Source: Granulosicoccus sp045106475 (lineage in GTDB: Bacteria; Pseudomonadota; Gammaproteobacteria; Granulosicoccales; Granulosicoccaceae). Taken from it: 64,000 bases of DNA. Made by a program: the position numbers and the translations under genes. How positions within the stretch are numbered: position 1 is the stretch's first letter; the number at the start of each line of letters is the position of its first letter. Shown here piece by piece: positions 17,828 through 26,520 of the stretch. A model generated the notes under the pieces. The model worked only from the letters and a program-made list of their open reading frames with translations, had not been told where the DNA came from and ran no database searches. The DNA lies in contig JBGCEO010000070.1 of the NCBI GenBank assembly GCA_045106475.1, forward strand, positions 1-64,000, written 5' to 3'.

Positions 17828-18511
17828 CTACTTCGCACTAGTTTTTCTAGACTTCTTCTTACCCACCTTCTTTTTAGCAGCGGGAGTTTTATCGCGAAAA
17901 TCACATAAATCCGAGACGTGGCATTCTGGACATTTGGGTGAGCGAGCGACGCAGACATATCGCCCATGCAAGATAAGCCAATGGTGCGCGTCCAGCAAAT
18001 AGTCTTTTGGCACAAAACGCAGGAGTTTTTTCTCGACGTCGAGCACCGTTTTTCCAGGCGCTAGACCCGTGCGATTTGACACCCTGAAAATATGAGTGTC
18101 GACTGCCATAGCAATTTGTCTAAAAGCCGTATTGAGGACCACATTGGCTGTCTTCCTGCCAACGCCAGGTAGAGATTCCAGTGCCTCGCGACTATCGGGC
18201 ACTTCCCCTTGATACTCGTTGCACAATATCTCGCAAGTCTTGTAGACACTCTTAGCCTTCGTGTTGAAAAGACCAATCGTTTTTATGTGTTTTTTTATTC
18301 CTTCCTCACCAAGTTGAAGGAGTTTTCGCGGCGTTCCGGCAATCGGAAACAACTTCGCGGTAGCCTTGTTGACACTGATATCGGTAGCCTGCGCTGATAA
18401 CATAACTGCTATCAATAGCTCAAAGGGACTACTGAAACATAGCTCAGTTTGTGGGCTTGGATTCGCTTGTTTAAATCGTCTAAACATCTCAACTCTTTTA
18501 GCCGGATTCAT
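17828..18511 (-). CDS. nth: Endonuclease III
   Basis: This base-excision-repair glycosylase/AP lyase acts on oxidised pyrimidines. The 227-residue protein has the helix-hairpin-helix LPGVGRKTANVVLN with the catalytic lysine, the catalytic aspartate in VDTHIFRVSNR, and a C-terminal [4Fe-4S] loop with the canonical C-x6-C-x2-C-x5-C spacing (CVARSPKCPECHVSDLC). A lysine-rich tail of about 20 residues extends beyond the usual end. The start is ATG 18511. It is followed, after 144 bases, by the response regulator gene on the same strand, probably as a separate unit. Confidence 0.96.
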   Translation of the reverse strand: MNPAKRVEMFRRFKQANPSPQTELCFSSPFELLIAVMLSAQATDISVNKATAKLFPIAGTPRKLLQLGEEGIKKHIKTIGLFNTKAKSVYKTCEILCNEYQGEVPDSREALESLPGVGRKTANVVLNTAFRQIAMAVDTHIFRVSNRTGLAPGKTVLDVEKKLLRFVPKDYLLDAHHWLILHGRYVCVARSPKCPECHVSDLCDFRDKTPAAKKKVGKKKSRKTSAK

Positions 18512-19070
18512 AGACTTGAGCGCGCTGTGTTCAACATTTGTACCTTTTAAATTGCATGCTTGTTGTCGCCGCCGTTCTGCGGCTTAACAATCACGCACTA
18601 AATGATTTAGACCTTTGAGTGCATCACTCTGGCCTCTGGCAATCAAAAAAACCCATAAACTATATGTTCGATCCAGCGAAAAAATCTTCATTATTCATTG
18701 ATCGAATGGACTGACGTGAAGTAGCGGGTCCCATACACGAATTTGCGTGTAAGACACCAGTACCAAACTGCAGATGTAACCTAGTAAATATTAGAAAGTG
18801 CAGTGTAGTAAATAATATATTATATATACTCCTTACTGTTTCAGCGCTTCTTCTAGGGATACAACATACCGTAATTTTTACGGAAAACCCTATTGGTTGA
18901 GCACATGGGATCTGTAGCTACCAATTCATGGCTGGAGGTAGTTTCAAACCCAAGAATAAGTCGCAAACATTTTATTGTAGGGCGCCTGCAAAGACTCTCA
19001 CAAACAGACAAGAGACTAGATTCGTATGCTTTTACCTCAATCCAGTGCTGTTAACTAGTTTTGTAAATAA
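18512..19070. other. Gene-free AT-rich intergenic region
   Basis: About 560 bases between nth and the divergent gene at 19071 with no convincing gene. It holds an AT-rich run near 18805-18832, a small hairpin (CCGTAA/TTACGG) at 18869-18883 and a GC hairpin at 18568-18583. I found no tRNA-like cloverleaf and no recognised riboswitch. It must contain promoters for both flanking genes, but no clear -35/-10 pair stands out. Confidence 0.5.
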
Positions 19071-20207
19071 ATGACCGAACACCCAGAGCTTTCGGAGTTC
19101 GAGCGCAAACAAATAATCAGTGCACTAGAGCAGTTGCTGTCCACTGAAAAGTTCGTTGCTGCACCTCAAATGTCGGCATTCCTGCGCTATGTAGTCGAGC
19201 AATCTGTAGCGGGCAAACAGAATAGAATAAAGGCTTATACCGTTGCCGTCGATGCACTGGGCAAGGCTGATACGTTTGATCCACAAAATGATCCGGTTGT
19301 CCGTGTTCTGGCAGGCAGACTTCGTTCTTCACTTGATGCGTACTACGAAACTCACGCTGACACTAATGTAGTCATTCAAATGAAACCGGGCTCCTACGTG
19401 CCCGCATTCATCAATAAACAAAATTTGCATGTAGCCGGCACCGCCTCAGAGCTCCCGCCGCAAAACGAAGGAAGCGCAGCCGCTGAAAACGCCAGCACAG
19501 CGAATGCAGACCAAAAGCACTCCGAGCTGAATACATCAAAGGCAAGCTCAATACAATCTGCGCCCCCACATGCGTCTATATTTCTAAAAGACCAAAACAG
19601 CGACAAAGGGTCAAAAAAGGGAATTCTCACAAGCTTAGTTGCGTATTTGCAGGGGTCACCCAAGACTGCAGTTGCCATGGGAGTCTTGACAGTTTTATCG
19701 GTGTCCTACATAACTTTCTCTGGATCTGAGAAAGAACCAGCAATAAGAGCTGCAAGCCCACTCTCTTCGGCAAACATCTCTGGTTTTTCAAGCAGAATTC
19801 GTCCGGAACATCTTTCTATTTTTGTCAGCGCGATTGACAGAGGAAACAGCCTGGAGAACCAGCTCAACAGTATGATGAGCGGTGTATTTTCAGAAAGTGA
19901 GAACGTCAGGGTGTATCGCATTCTCGACTCTACTTCTCAGGTCATTTATTGGCCGGAAGATTATGTTCTATCTTTGGAAGTACTCCCTCTAGCCAGTGAA
20001 ACTCAGGTGGGTATTCAATTAATGGCTGGACGAACAGGGCGAATCGGCCATACCGATACCATTACTCTAAGTTCTGAGGCATCACAACGATTGACCCATG
20101 AGGAACTCGAGCTGATCACTGATTTTTCGAGAAAATTGGTTGCGAAGCAAGGTCCGCTGGTTAGAGATTATAAGTCTGTCGAACCGGCGAGCAAGCTGGT
20201 GCAATAG
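19071..20207 (+). CDS. Membrane-anchored signalling protein with FlgO-like C-terminus
   Basis: This 378-residue protein begins with a domain of about 110 residues seen in adenylate-cyclase-like and TPR signalling proteins: FLRYVVEQSVAGKQNRIKAY near residue 38, then DPQNDPVVRVLAGRLRSSLD near 74 and MKPGSYVPAF. A low-complexity Ala/Ser-rich linker follows, then one membrane segment near residues 200-218 and a periplasmic C-terminal half that resembles FlgO-type domains. No catalytic motif is visible, so a sensing or adaptor role is likely. It stands alone, flanked by gene-poor DNA. The start lacks a clear ribosome site. Confidence 0.7.
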   Translation: MTEHPELSEFERKQIISALEQLLSTEKFVAAPQMSAFLRYVVEQSVAGKQNRIKAYTVAVDALGKADTFDPQNDPVVRVLAGRLRSSLDAYYETHADTNVVIQMKPGSYVPAFINKQNLHVAGTASELPPQNEGSAAAENASTANADQKHSELNTSKASSIQSAPPHASIFLKDQNSDKGSKKGILTSLVAYLQGSPKTAVAMGVLTVLSVSYITFSGSEKEPAIRAASPLSSANISGFSSRIRPEHLSIFVSAIDRGNSLENQLNSMMSGVFSESENVRVYRILDSTSQVIYWPEDYVLSLEVLPLASETQVGIQLMAGRTGRIGHTDTITLSSEASQRLTHEELELITDFSRKLVAKQGPLVRDYKSVEPASKLVQ

Positions 20208-20248
20208 CGCACCCTTCCCTGAGCTCTGCTGGAGCGAGTGGATCTTGC

Positions 20249-20680
20249 CTAGTTTACATCCAGGTTAGCGTTGGCACTCAATCGCAGGGGCGCTGGCACC
20301 GCCACGGTCTCTCCACATTCTGAACTCGCAATAGTCGCCGCCAGACTCAATAATCTGCTATCGCCAATGAATTGTTCAAAATTTATCAGTTGCGGAGAAC
20401 CAAGACGTTTTTCAAATGCTGCAGTTCCCGGTTCGCAGGCTATTTTTAGAAACGCGTCGTTCTCCTTGTCAGACTCGGCCAGGTAGACGCGATACAGGTC
20501 CATGAAATTTATCAAGCGCATCAGATCAAGATCACCTTCGTGCTCACAAGCTGTTTCGACGATGCTGGTTACCAAGGCCACAGCGTAACTGCTGCAATCG
20601 GCCTGACTGCCAGTTTTCGATTCACCCTGTGTTTCAACGGTTGGCTTGCCCAATGGTTGATCTATCAATTCCACTTTCAT
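20249..20680 (-). CDS. Hypothetical protein
   Basis: A 143-residue acidic protein with no signal peptide, membrane segment or recognised motif. The middle (TSIVETACEHEGDLDLMRLINFMDLYRVY is typical in composition) looks helical and amphipathic. ATG 20680 has GGAG only two bases in front; GTG 20683 is also in frame. It converges with the signalling gene at 19071, and about 490 bases of gene-free DNA lie upstream. I do not recognise the family. It is accepted as a gene because the frame is long, the composition is protein-like and no competing frame covers the area. Confidence 0.55.
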   Translation of the reverse strand: MKVELIDQPLGKPTVETQGESKTGSQADCSSYAVALVTSIVETACEHEGDLDLMRLINFMDLYRVYLAESDKENDAFLKIACEPGTAAFEKRLGSPQLINFEQFIGDSRLLSLAATIASSECGETVAVPAPLRLSANANLDVN

Positions 20681-20683
20681 CAC

Positions 20684-21176
20684 TCCGATTCGTTCGACTA
20701 AACCTATCTCAAAACAAATGTTGACGAGCTAACATCAGGCTCGACAGAGACGTAACCACGTTAGCTACACCACTAAGCAAAAAGACACCCCGAAACACCG
20801 GAGTAGCCCAAGCAATGCAGATTTCTCTCCGGCATGCTGGTAAGAAGCAAATAACATGCTACTTCAGGTGCTCATGACTGAAAGCAGTTCTGGTCGCTAT
20901 CAATCCGGCGGAAGAATAACCCACTAATAGTAGGCGAATTGTTAAACCATCGTTTTTGAGAGATTGTTCACAAAGAGGCTACAATTTATGCATTTTAATG
21001 CACTAATTCGGGAAAAATAGCGCAATAAACTGGATTTATAACTCTGATTGCTGCCAAGCGTAAACAAAATGTGAACCACTAAAAGTCGTTCTCAGAAAGC
21101 AAAGAGACGCGGGAAGACCAGTAAGACCTGCGAGAAATTAAAGAAGCACCGGGATTGACAGATAGTTCTGAGGGCT
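20684..21176. other. Gene-free intergenic region
   Basis: About 490 bases without a supportable gene on either strand. I looked for c-di-GMP, TPP and cobalamin riboswitch cores and for tRNAs and found none. A small palindrome around TGCATTTTAATGCA near 20987-21002 is the only visible structure. It probably holds the promoter of the hypothetical gene at 20249-20680. Confidence 0.45.
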
Positions 21177-21395
21177 TTAATAGGAGGAATTGTTAGCAGA
21201 ATCGGGATGAATTTCGTCAGCAACTTCGTCGGGGTCGATTCCATTGATCAGTAGGACTTCTTTGACGATTTCTATGTCTGACAGTATTTGCTGAACTCGC
21301 CCGGCGTAATCAAACTCGTTGACGTCATTAGATTTAGGCATGTAACAAAATGCCGTTTTTAAAGCCAGCAGGGACTGTTCATCAAGGGTACTCAT
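21177..21395 (-). CDS. Small hypothetical acidic protein
   Basis: A 72-residue acidic, mostly helical protein beginning MSTLDEQSLLALK and ending HPDSANNSSY. It has one GGAG ribosome site nine bases before the ATG. The stretch DIEIVKEVLLINGIDPDEVADE suggests a small two-helix fold. It follows lexA on the same strand after a 67-base gap, so it may be read through from lexA. I do not recognise the family. Confidence 0.55.
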   Translation of the reverse strand: MSTLDEQSLLALKTAFCYMPKSNDVNEFDYAGRVQQILSDIEIVKEVLLINGIDPDEVADEIHPDSANNSSY

Positions 21396-21462
21396 AAATT
21401 TGCTCCGTTTGTACGGTATTACCTTGCTCGGGAGATGTCAGACCCATCGCTATCTGGATGGG

Positions 21463-22200
21463 CTAGTAACTGCGCAGCTGTCCCACCAAAACCCCCTGAA
21501 AACTCACTCGTGCAGCATCGTAGAGCATGGTCGACATATTGTTGTTTTCCGGAATTAATTCGACAATATTGTCCAGAGTGTTGCCAAGTCGTTTGAGCGT
21601 TGCTTCCTGGCCATCAATCAGGGCAACCACAATATCGCCGGTTTGCGCTGTATTTTGTTTGCGAAGTATCACGGTATCACCATCCAGAATGCCGACATCA
21701 ACCATTGATTCTCCTGTTACACGTAACGCGTAGCGATCGGGCCCAATGAAAAAGGCAGCCAGGTCGAGGTAGTTTGCATCCTCTATGGCTTCGATCGGTT
21801 GACCAGCAGCTATCCGCCCTAGCAATGGAATGCGAAAATCACCCGTGGTTTCTTCGGATAGCTCCACCGGTAAAGGCATAGGTTGGTCTACATTGGACAC
21901 CGGTGGGAGGTGGCTCAGCGAGCCTGCTCTATTTGGGGCGGGTAAACGCTGAACATTGGTACCCTGTTCAGGCATGGCAAGACCGACTATTCTTAATCCT
22001 CTCCATCCGTTACCTTGTCGCTCCAGGCGCCCTTTAGCAATTAAGGACTGAACATAGCGATGAACCGTACCCTTGGACTTCAAACGCAGATTACCCGCAA
22101 GCTCGGCAATCGTCGGCGCAACGCCCTCTGCACGAATGTGGCGCTCTATAGCTGCCAGTACCCTCGCCTCAAGGTGAGTGAGAGGATTAATGGTGTCCAT
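21463..22200 (-). CDS. lexA: LexA SOS repressor
   Basis: LexA represses DNA-damage genes and cleaves itself when RecA is activated. The 245-residue protein has an N-terminal winged helix (VAPTIAELAGNLRLKSKGTV near 27-46), an unusually long linker and a C-terminal S24 peptidase domain. The cleavage site is Ala132-Gly133 (RIAAGQP) and the catalytic pair is Ser165 (GESM) and Lys203 (ATLKRL). ATG 22200 has GGAG seven bases upstream; the frame runs on to 22362, but that would cover the operator region. Two copies of a direct-repeat site lie directly upstream and are probably the autoregulatory operator. It is divergent from the cupin gene. Confidence 0.94.
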   Translation of the reverse strand: MDTINPLTHLEARVLAAIERHIRAEGVAPTIAELAGNLRLKSKGTVHRYVQSLIAKGRLERQGNGWRGLRIVGLAMPEQGTNVQRLPAPNRAGSLSHLPPVSNVDQPMPLPVELSEETTGDFRIPLLGRIAAGQPIEAIEDANYLDLAAFFIGPDRYALRVTGESMVDVGILDGDTVILRKQNTAQTGDIVVALIDGQEATLKRLGNTLDNIVELIPENNNMSTMLYDAARVSFQGVLVGQLRSY

Positions 22201-22205
22201 AAACG

Positions 22206-22221
22206 TTCTCCAAATATTCTC
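22206..22221 (+). promoter_or_regulatory. Candidate LexA operator, copy 1
   Basis: A 16-base site, TTCTCCAAATATTCTC, built as TTCTC-N6-TTCTC, lies just in front of lexA. A second copy, differing at two central bases, lies 10 bases away in the opposite orientation. The position and duplication suggest that LexA binds here and controls lexA, and perhaps the divergent cupin gene. The motif is not the Escherichia coli CTG-N10-CAG box. Confidence 0.55.
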
Positions 22222-22231
22222 CTCTAGAATA

Positions 22232-22247
22232 GAGAACGTTTGGAGAA
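22232..22247 (-). promoter_or_regulatory. Candidate LexA operator, copy 2
   Basis: On the minus strand this reads TTCTCCAAACGTTCTC, identical to copy 1 except at two bases in the spacer. The two copies face each other across CTCTAGAATA, giving a larger inverted arrangement between lexA and the gene at 22316. Confidence 0.55.
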
Positions 22248-22315
22248 ATTTCAACGGTTCTTTCAACCTTTTGCCGCTACCAGTATCAGATGTAGGCGAA
22301 AGCTGAAGCCAGAGC

Positions 22316-23128
22316 ATGATAGACAAGACACCAACCACCCGATTTTCCCGACAGAACGCCACTGCTGAGCCTAATTCAGACGAAGAATCGGCCCTGCCCT
22401 GGTGGTTTACCAGTCAGATAAATGCAGTGAACAATGACTTTCTTGAAAGGGCTGTCAGTATCCCTGCGAACGCACTTTGGTTGCCCACACAAGTCACGGG
22501 CGTGGATCTGCGCATCCTTGAATACATACCCGGCAAAGCGCCGCGCCTCACGGGACTGCTTCGACTCGATCCAGCCGTCTCTCCAGCCCAATTGGGCGAG
22601 AATTCGGATCTTGAGATTCTGATGCTGAAGGGAGAACTGGAAACTGAAATGGGTATCTACCCATCAGGTCTCTATATTCGACTTCCAACATCTGGTGAAG
22701 CCCCCCTGCAGCCATTAACTCTGCGCAGTGAGCTCAACAGAAAACATGAAAAACCAGCCCTGCTCTACTTCGCGAGCGGGCAGATGATGAGTAGCGACAG
22801 CGAGCAACGGCGCCTTGATACCAACGACGAATCCCGCTGGCTTCCAGGCCCGGTTGAAGGCACGGAAGTGTTACCTCTTCATGGTCACGGTACAGGAAAC
22901 GCCATGTTGATTCGCTGGAATTCAACTATCGCCTTCAAGCCCAGGCTGGACCCGATGGGAGAAGAAGTACTGGTGCTCAAGGGTTCAATACATGATCGCC
23001 ACGGTCACTATCCCGCCGGTAGCTGGATTAGAAACCCTATCCATGCCTGGCAATCCTGGGGCGCAAAATCCGGCACCGTCGTTTATTATAAGAACGGACA
23101 TTTCAGCAAAGCTGTAGATCATTCGTGA
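22316..23128 (+). CDS. ChrR-like double-cupin protein
   Basis: This 270-residue protein has two cupin domains of the ChrR type. The first is near residues 50-155 (LEILMLKGELETEMGIYPSG), and the second near 175-262 holds the metal-ligand-like LPLHGHG, then GEEVLVLKGS and HYPAGSWIRNP. In ChrR the cupin sits behind a zinc anti-sigma domain; that domain and a partner sigma factor are absent here, so this is not a standard anti-sigma factor. A metal-binding stress or redox role is inferred. It is divergent from lexA across the candidate operator and its stop overlaps the queG start (GTGA), so the two are coupled. Confidence 0.8.
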   Translation: MIDKTPTTRFSRQNATAEPNSDEESALPWWFTSQINAVNNDFLERAVSIPANALWLPTQVTGVDLRILEYIPGKAPRLTGLLRLDPAVSPAQLGENSDLEILMLKGELETEMGIYPSGLYIRLPTSGEAPLQPLTLRSELNRKHEKPALLYFASGQMMSSDSEQRRLDTNDESRWLPGPVEGTEVLPLHGHGTGNAMLIRWNSTIAFKPRLDPMGEEVLVLKGSIHDRHGHYPAGSWIRNPIHAWQSWGAKSGTVVYYKNGHFSKAVDHS

Positions 23129-24204
23129 CACCTATCCCTCCCGGCTCGGATTCGAACACTCTCACCCGATTTGTAAAACAGACAGCCAGTGAGCTGGGCC
23201 TGTCGAGATGCGCTATCACCGACACCGATCTGGGAGAACACGAAACGCATCTGATCAATTGGCTAAGGGACGGCTTTCACGGCCAAATGCACTATATGGA
23301 GCGCCATGGAACCAAGCGCAGTCGACCGGCAGAGCTGGTGCCGGGCACCATCAGAATAATATCGGTCACACTTGACTATCTCGCGCCTGAAAGCACTGAG
23401 CCTGATCAAGTACTCGCTAACCCTGAGCTCGCTTATGTCTCTCGATACGCGCTAGGACGTGACTACCACAAGGTGCTCAGAACCAGACTACAAAAGATGG
23501 CAAATCGTATCACTGAGCAATACGGTGTTTTCGGTTATCGGGCATTCGTGGACAGCGCACCGGTTCTGGAAAAAGCGATTGCGCAGAAAGCTGGACTCGG
23601 CTGGATTGGCAAGCACAGTAATCTTCTGTCACAGGACGCTGGCAGCTGGTTTTTTCTAGGCGAGCTCTATACAGATCTGCCGCTCACAATAGATAAGCCT
23701 GTCCAGCAATCACATTGCGGTAGCTGCACTGCCTGCATACAAAGTTGTCCTACCGACGCAATTGTCGCGCCCTACCGTGTCGATGCGAGACGTTGTATCT
23801 CCTATCTCACGATCGAACTTAAGGAAAGTATCCCCGTGGAATTTCGCGCAGCGATGGGTAATAGAATATATGGCTGCGATGACTGTCAGCTTGTATGCCC
23901 CTTCAACAAATTCAGCGAAAACACCAAAGAGGCGGATTTCGATATCCGTCATAACCTGGATAGTGCCAGGCTTGTAGAATTGTTTGCCTGGACAGAGGAT
24001 GATTTCAAACAAAAACTTGCTGGCACTGCCATTCACCGTATCGGACACGAACGCTGGATTCGCAATATAGCTGTAGCCTTGGGCAACGCTCCTAGCTCAT
24101 CAACGGTCATTGCCAGCTTGAGCAATCGACTAAACGATTCTTCTGAGATGGTTCGCGAGCACGTTTCCTGGGCGCTGGACCAGCATCGGCAGAGAACTAA
24201 CTGA
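23125..24204 (+). CDS. queG: Epoxyqueuosine reductase
   Basis: QueG carries out the last step of queuosine synthesis in tRNA, reducing epoxyqueuosine with cobalamin and two [4Fe-4S] clusters. The 359-residue protein shows the family landmarks: RYALGRDYHKVLR near residue 112, GLGWIGKHSNLL near 157, a first ferredoxin set CGSCTACIQSCPTDAI and a second with CISY and CDDCQLVCP. C-terminal HEAT-like sequence (HERWIRNIAVALGNA) is present. The start is GTG 23125, overlapping the stop of the cupin gene. Confidence 0.95.
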   Translation: MTPIPPGSDSNTLTRFVKQTASELGLSRCAITDTDLGEHETHLINWLRDGFHGQMHYMERHGTKRSRPAELVPGTIRIISVTLDYLAPESTEPDQVLANPELAYVSRYALGRDYHKVLRTRLQKMANRITEQYGVFGYRAFVDSAPVLEKAIAQKAGLGWIGKHSNLLSQDAGSWFFLGELYTDLPLTIDKPVQQSHCGSCTACIQSCPTDAIVAPYRVDARRCISYLTIELKESIPVEFRAAMGNRIYGCDDCQLVCPFNKFSENTKEADFDIRHNLDSARLVELFAWTEDDFKQKLAGTAIHRIGHERWIRNIAVALGNAPSSSTVIASLSNRLNDSSEMVREHVSWALDQHRQRTN

Positions 24205-24340
24205 GCCAACGGCGCAAATTAAAAAACGGCAGCAACAAAAGAGCATTCAGCAGGACACCGAGCGTTTCGCTAGCTCTGGGATGTTGCTGGCAGAATCAGC
24301 ACAACTTTTGAATCGCCAGCAATCGATTCTGATTCAGACT

Positions 24341-25675
24341 TTAACCACGCGCCTTACGGTTTCTGCTACGTAAATCATTGAGGCGTTCACGAATCCGTAT
24401 TTCGAGCCCTCGCTCTACCGGCTCGTAAAAGTGAACAGACTCCAGCGTATCTGGAAAATAGTGAGCGCCGGCGGCAAAACCATCAGCCTCATCATGAGCG
24501 TAACGATATCCATCACCATGCCCCAACTCACTCATGAGTTTGGTAGGCGCATTGCGCAGACTCATGGGTACTGGTTGATTGCCCTGCTCCCTTACAAAAG
24601 TCATCGCTGCTTTAAAGGCTGTATAAACAGCGTTGCTTTTGGGCGCGCAGCTCATGAAGACAATTGCATGAGCAATCGCAAGATCGCCTTCGGGACTGCC
24701 CAAACGGGTGTAAGTGTCCCATGCGAACAATCCATGCTGAAGTGCTCGTGGATCCGCATTGCCAATATCCTCTGACGCAAATCTGAGGACACGGCGTGCT
24801 ATATATAAAGGATCGCAGCCCCCATCGAGCATCCTGCAAAACCAATATAAGGCGGCATCGGGATCAGATCCACGCATTGATTTATGTAAGGCCGAAATCT
24901 GATCATAAAAATGATCACCGCCCTTATCGAACTGACGGAATGAATCACGCGTAACTTCGGCAATAACGGCCTCATCTATGATGCGCTGATCACCTTCAAT
25001 GCGTGCACAATCTGCAGCCAGCTCAAGTAAAACCAGCGCATGCCTCGCATCACCATCGGCCGTACTTGCCAGCAAGTCGCGGTATTCACCCTGCATAGAT
25101 ATTTGCTGATCACCCAGCCCACGCTGCCCATCTTCAAGCGCACGATCAATAATGGATCGAATATCAACTGTATCCAAGTGCTTAAGTACATAGACGCGCA
25201 CGCGCGATAGCAAAGCGTTGTTTAACTCAAAGGATGGATTCTCAGTTGTGGCACCCACAAAATACAATGTGCCATCCTCAATATGCGGCAAAAACGCATC
25301 TTGTTGAGATTTGTTAAAACGATGAACCTCGTCAACAAACAGGACGCTACGCTGACCAGATGTATCCAACCTATCTCGGGCTTCTGCTACTCGTTCACGT
25401 ATATCTTTAACACCTGCAAGTACCGCAGATAAACTCATGAAATGTGCATCACAATGCCCGGCAATCATACGGGCTAGAGTTGTCTTGCCGGTGCCGGGGG
25501 GGCCCCAGAAAATCATTGAATGCAGGCGATTTTTTTCCAGCGCTTGCCTAAGCGTGCTATCGGGCCCTAATAGATGCGATTGACCGTAGAATTCCGACAG
25601 CGATTGCGGACGTAACCTATCGGCTAAAGGCCTAACGGAGTCGTCTGCAGCAAATAGTTGACCGCTACTGGCCAT
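24341..25675 (-). CDS. rarA: Replication-associated recombination protein A (MgsA/RarA)
   Basis: This AAA+ ATPase of the clamp-loader family acts at stalled replication forks. The 444-residue protein has Walker A GPPGTGKTT near residue 58, Walker B SVLFVDEVHRFNKSQQD, the sensor-1 region GATTENPSF, and the C-terminal tetramerisation region with PMSLRNAPTKLM and HYFPD. ATG 25675 overlaps the lolA stop by 11 bases; a TTG three codons upstream is also open. The order ftsK-lolA-rarA is common in gammaproteobacteria and supports the call. Confidence 0.96.
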   Translation of the reverse strand: MASSGQLFAADDSVRPLADRLRPQSLSEFYGQSHLLGPDSTLRQALEKNRLHSMIFWGPPGTGKTTLARMIAGHCDAHFMSLSAVLAGVKDIRERVAEARDRLDTSGQRSVLFVDEVHRFNKSQQDAFLPHIEDGTLYFVGATTENPSFELNNALLSRVRVYVLKHLDTVDIRSIIDRALEDGQRGLGDQQISMQGEYRDLLASTADGDARHALVLLELAADCARIEGDQRIIDEAVIAEVTRDSFRQFDKGGDHFYDQISALHKSMRGSDPDAALYWFCRMLDGGCDPLYIARRVLRFASEDIGNADPRALQHGLFAWDTYTRLGSPEGDLAIAHAIVFMSCAPKSNAVYTAFKAAMTFVREQGNQPVPMSLRNAPTKLMSELGHGDGYRYAHDEADGFAAGAHYFPDTLESVHFYEPVERGLEIRIRERLNDLRSRNRKARG

Positions 25676-26336
25676 CGAATCCAATCACATCGACGCCGTC
25701 GGGTATAACAAATTCAAACAAGGAATCGTCCAACGCAATACCGGCTTCAAAGTTGCTGAATCGAATTTGCGTGGCCTGGCCAAAGTTGTCACGCAGTTCC
25801 ATTGCGGCCAAACCCGATTCATTTAAACCGATAAATATCAATTCAAAATCTGAGGTTTGTTTCTTGGGAGTGAGCTCAACCCAGTTGATGCCATCTGCCT
25901 CACCTAAAGCCTTGATATCGAAAGTTTCATCGAGCGGCGCTGATCGCATAAGCAACACAAGCGGTGTCCCTTCAACTCTACTGTCGATGGCGTTAACCGT
26001 TACCTGTTCAAGGTCTTTGTCATACATCCAAATCCGTTCGCCATCAGCCACTATCTGCTGATCATCCGGTTGCGTGTAGCTCCAAACGAACTGACCAGGA
26101 CGCTTCAGCTTGATCGAGCCCACAGACGTTTGTAGCGGTTCTGAATCTACATCGTAGAGCGTTTGCTCGAAATCAGCCTGAAACGTTTCAACATCCTTGA
26201 TGAAACTGTCAAGTTGTTCCAGCGAATCAGCGCTTTGCGCAGTTAACGCTGTCAACAGAAGCGCAACCATCGCCAACAGCCCCCTAGTGAGCTTCTTTAA
26301 AGCTCCGGGATGCGGATTGATAAATGCTGGATACAT
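25665..26336 (-). CDS. lolA: Outer-membrane lipoprotein carrier LolA
   Basis: LolA shuttles lipoproteins from the LolCDE complex across the periplasm to LolB. The 223-residue precursor has a signal peptide (hydrophobic LLAMVALLLTALTAQSA near residues 20-36) and a mature beta-barrel-half-like domain with FQADFEQTLYD, SVGSIKLKRPGQFVWSY and VTVNAIDSRVEGTPLVLL. The ATG has AGGA eight bases upstream. It lies between ftsK and rarA on the same strand, 184 bases after the ftsK stop. Confidence 0.94.
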   Translation of the reverse strand: MYPAFINPHPGALKKLTRGLLAMVALLLTALTAQSADSLEQLDSFIKDVETFQADFEQTLYDVDSEPLQTSVGSIKLKRPGQFVWSYTQPDDQQIVADGERIWMYDKDLEQVTVNAIDSRVEGTPLVLLMRSAPLDETFDIKALGEADGINWVELTPKKQTSDFELIFIGLNESGLAAMELRDNFGQATQIRFSNFEAGIALDDSLFEFVIPDGVDVIGFDGQ

Positions 26337-26520
26337 GCAGAAATCCTTAAACAGTTCGCCGGTAGTTTACCTTGATAACAAACAGCCCATGGAGTTCAAA
26401 TCCGGGTTCTATCTGGCTGTTAACAGTGACGCGGCTCAATCCAGCTTGAATGCGGCAGAACACCACGGAAATACGGGTGGGCTTCTGTACCCGACAGTCA
26501 ACGTTTTCTAGAGATAGCTA

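Noticed and set aside
20684..21176. Possible riboswitch or small RNA in the empty stretch
   Set aside because: I looked for cores of c-di-GMP, TPP and cobalamin riboswitches and found no match on either strand; only a trivial palindrome is visible.
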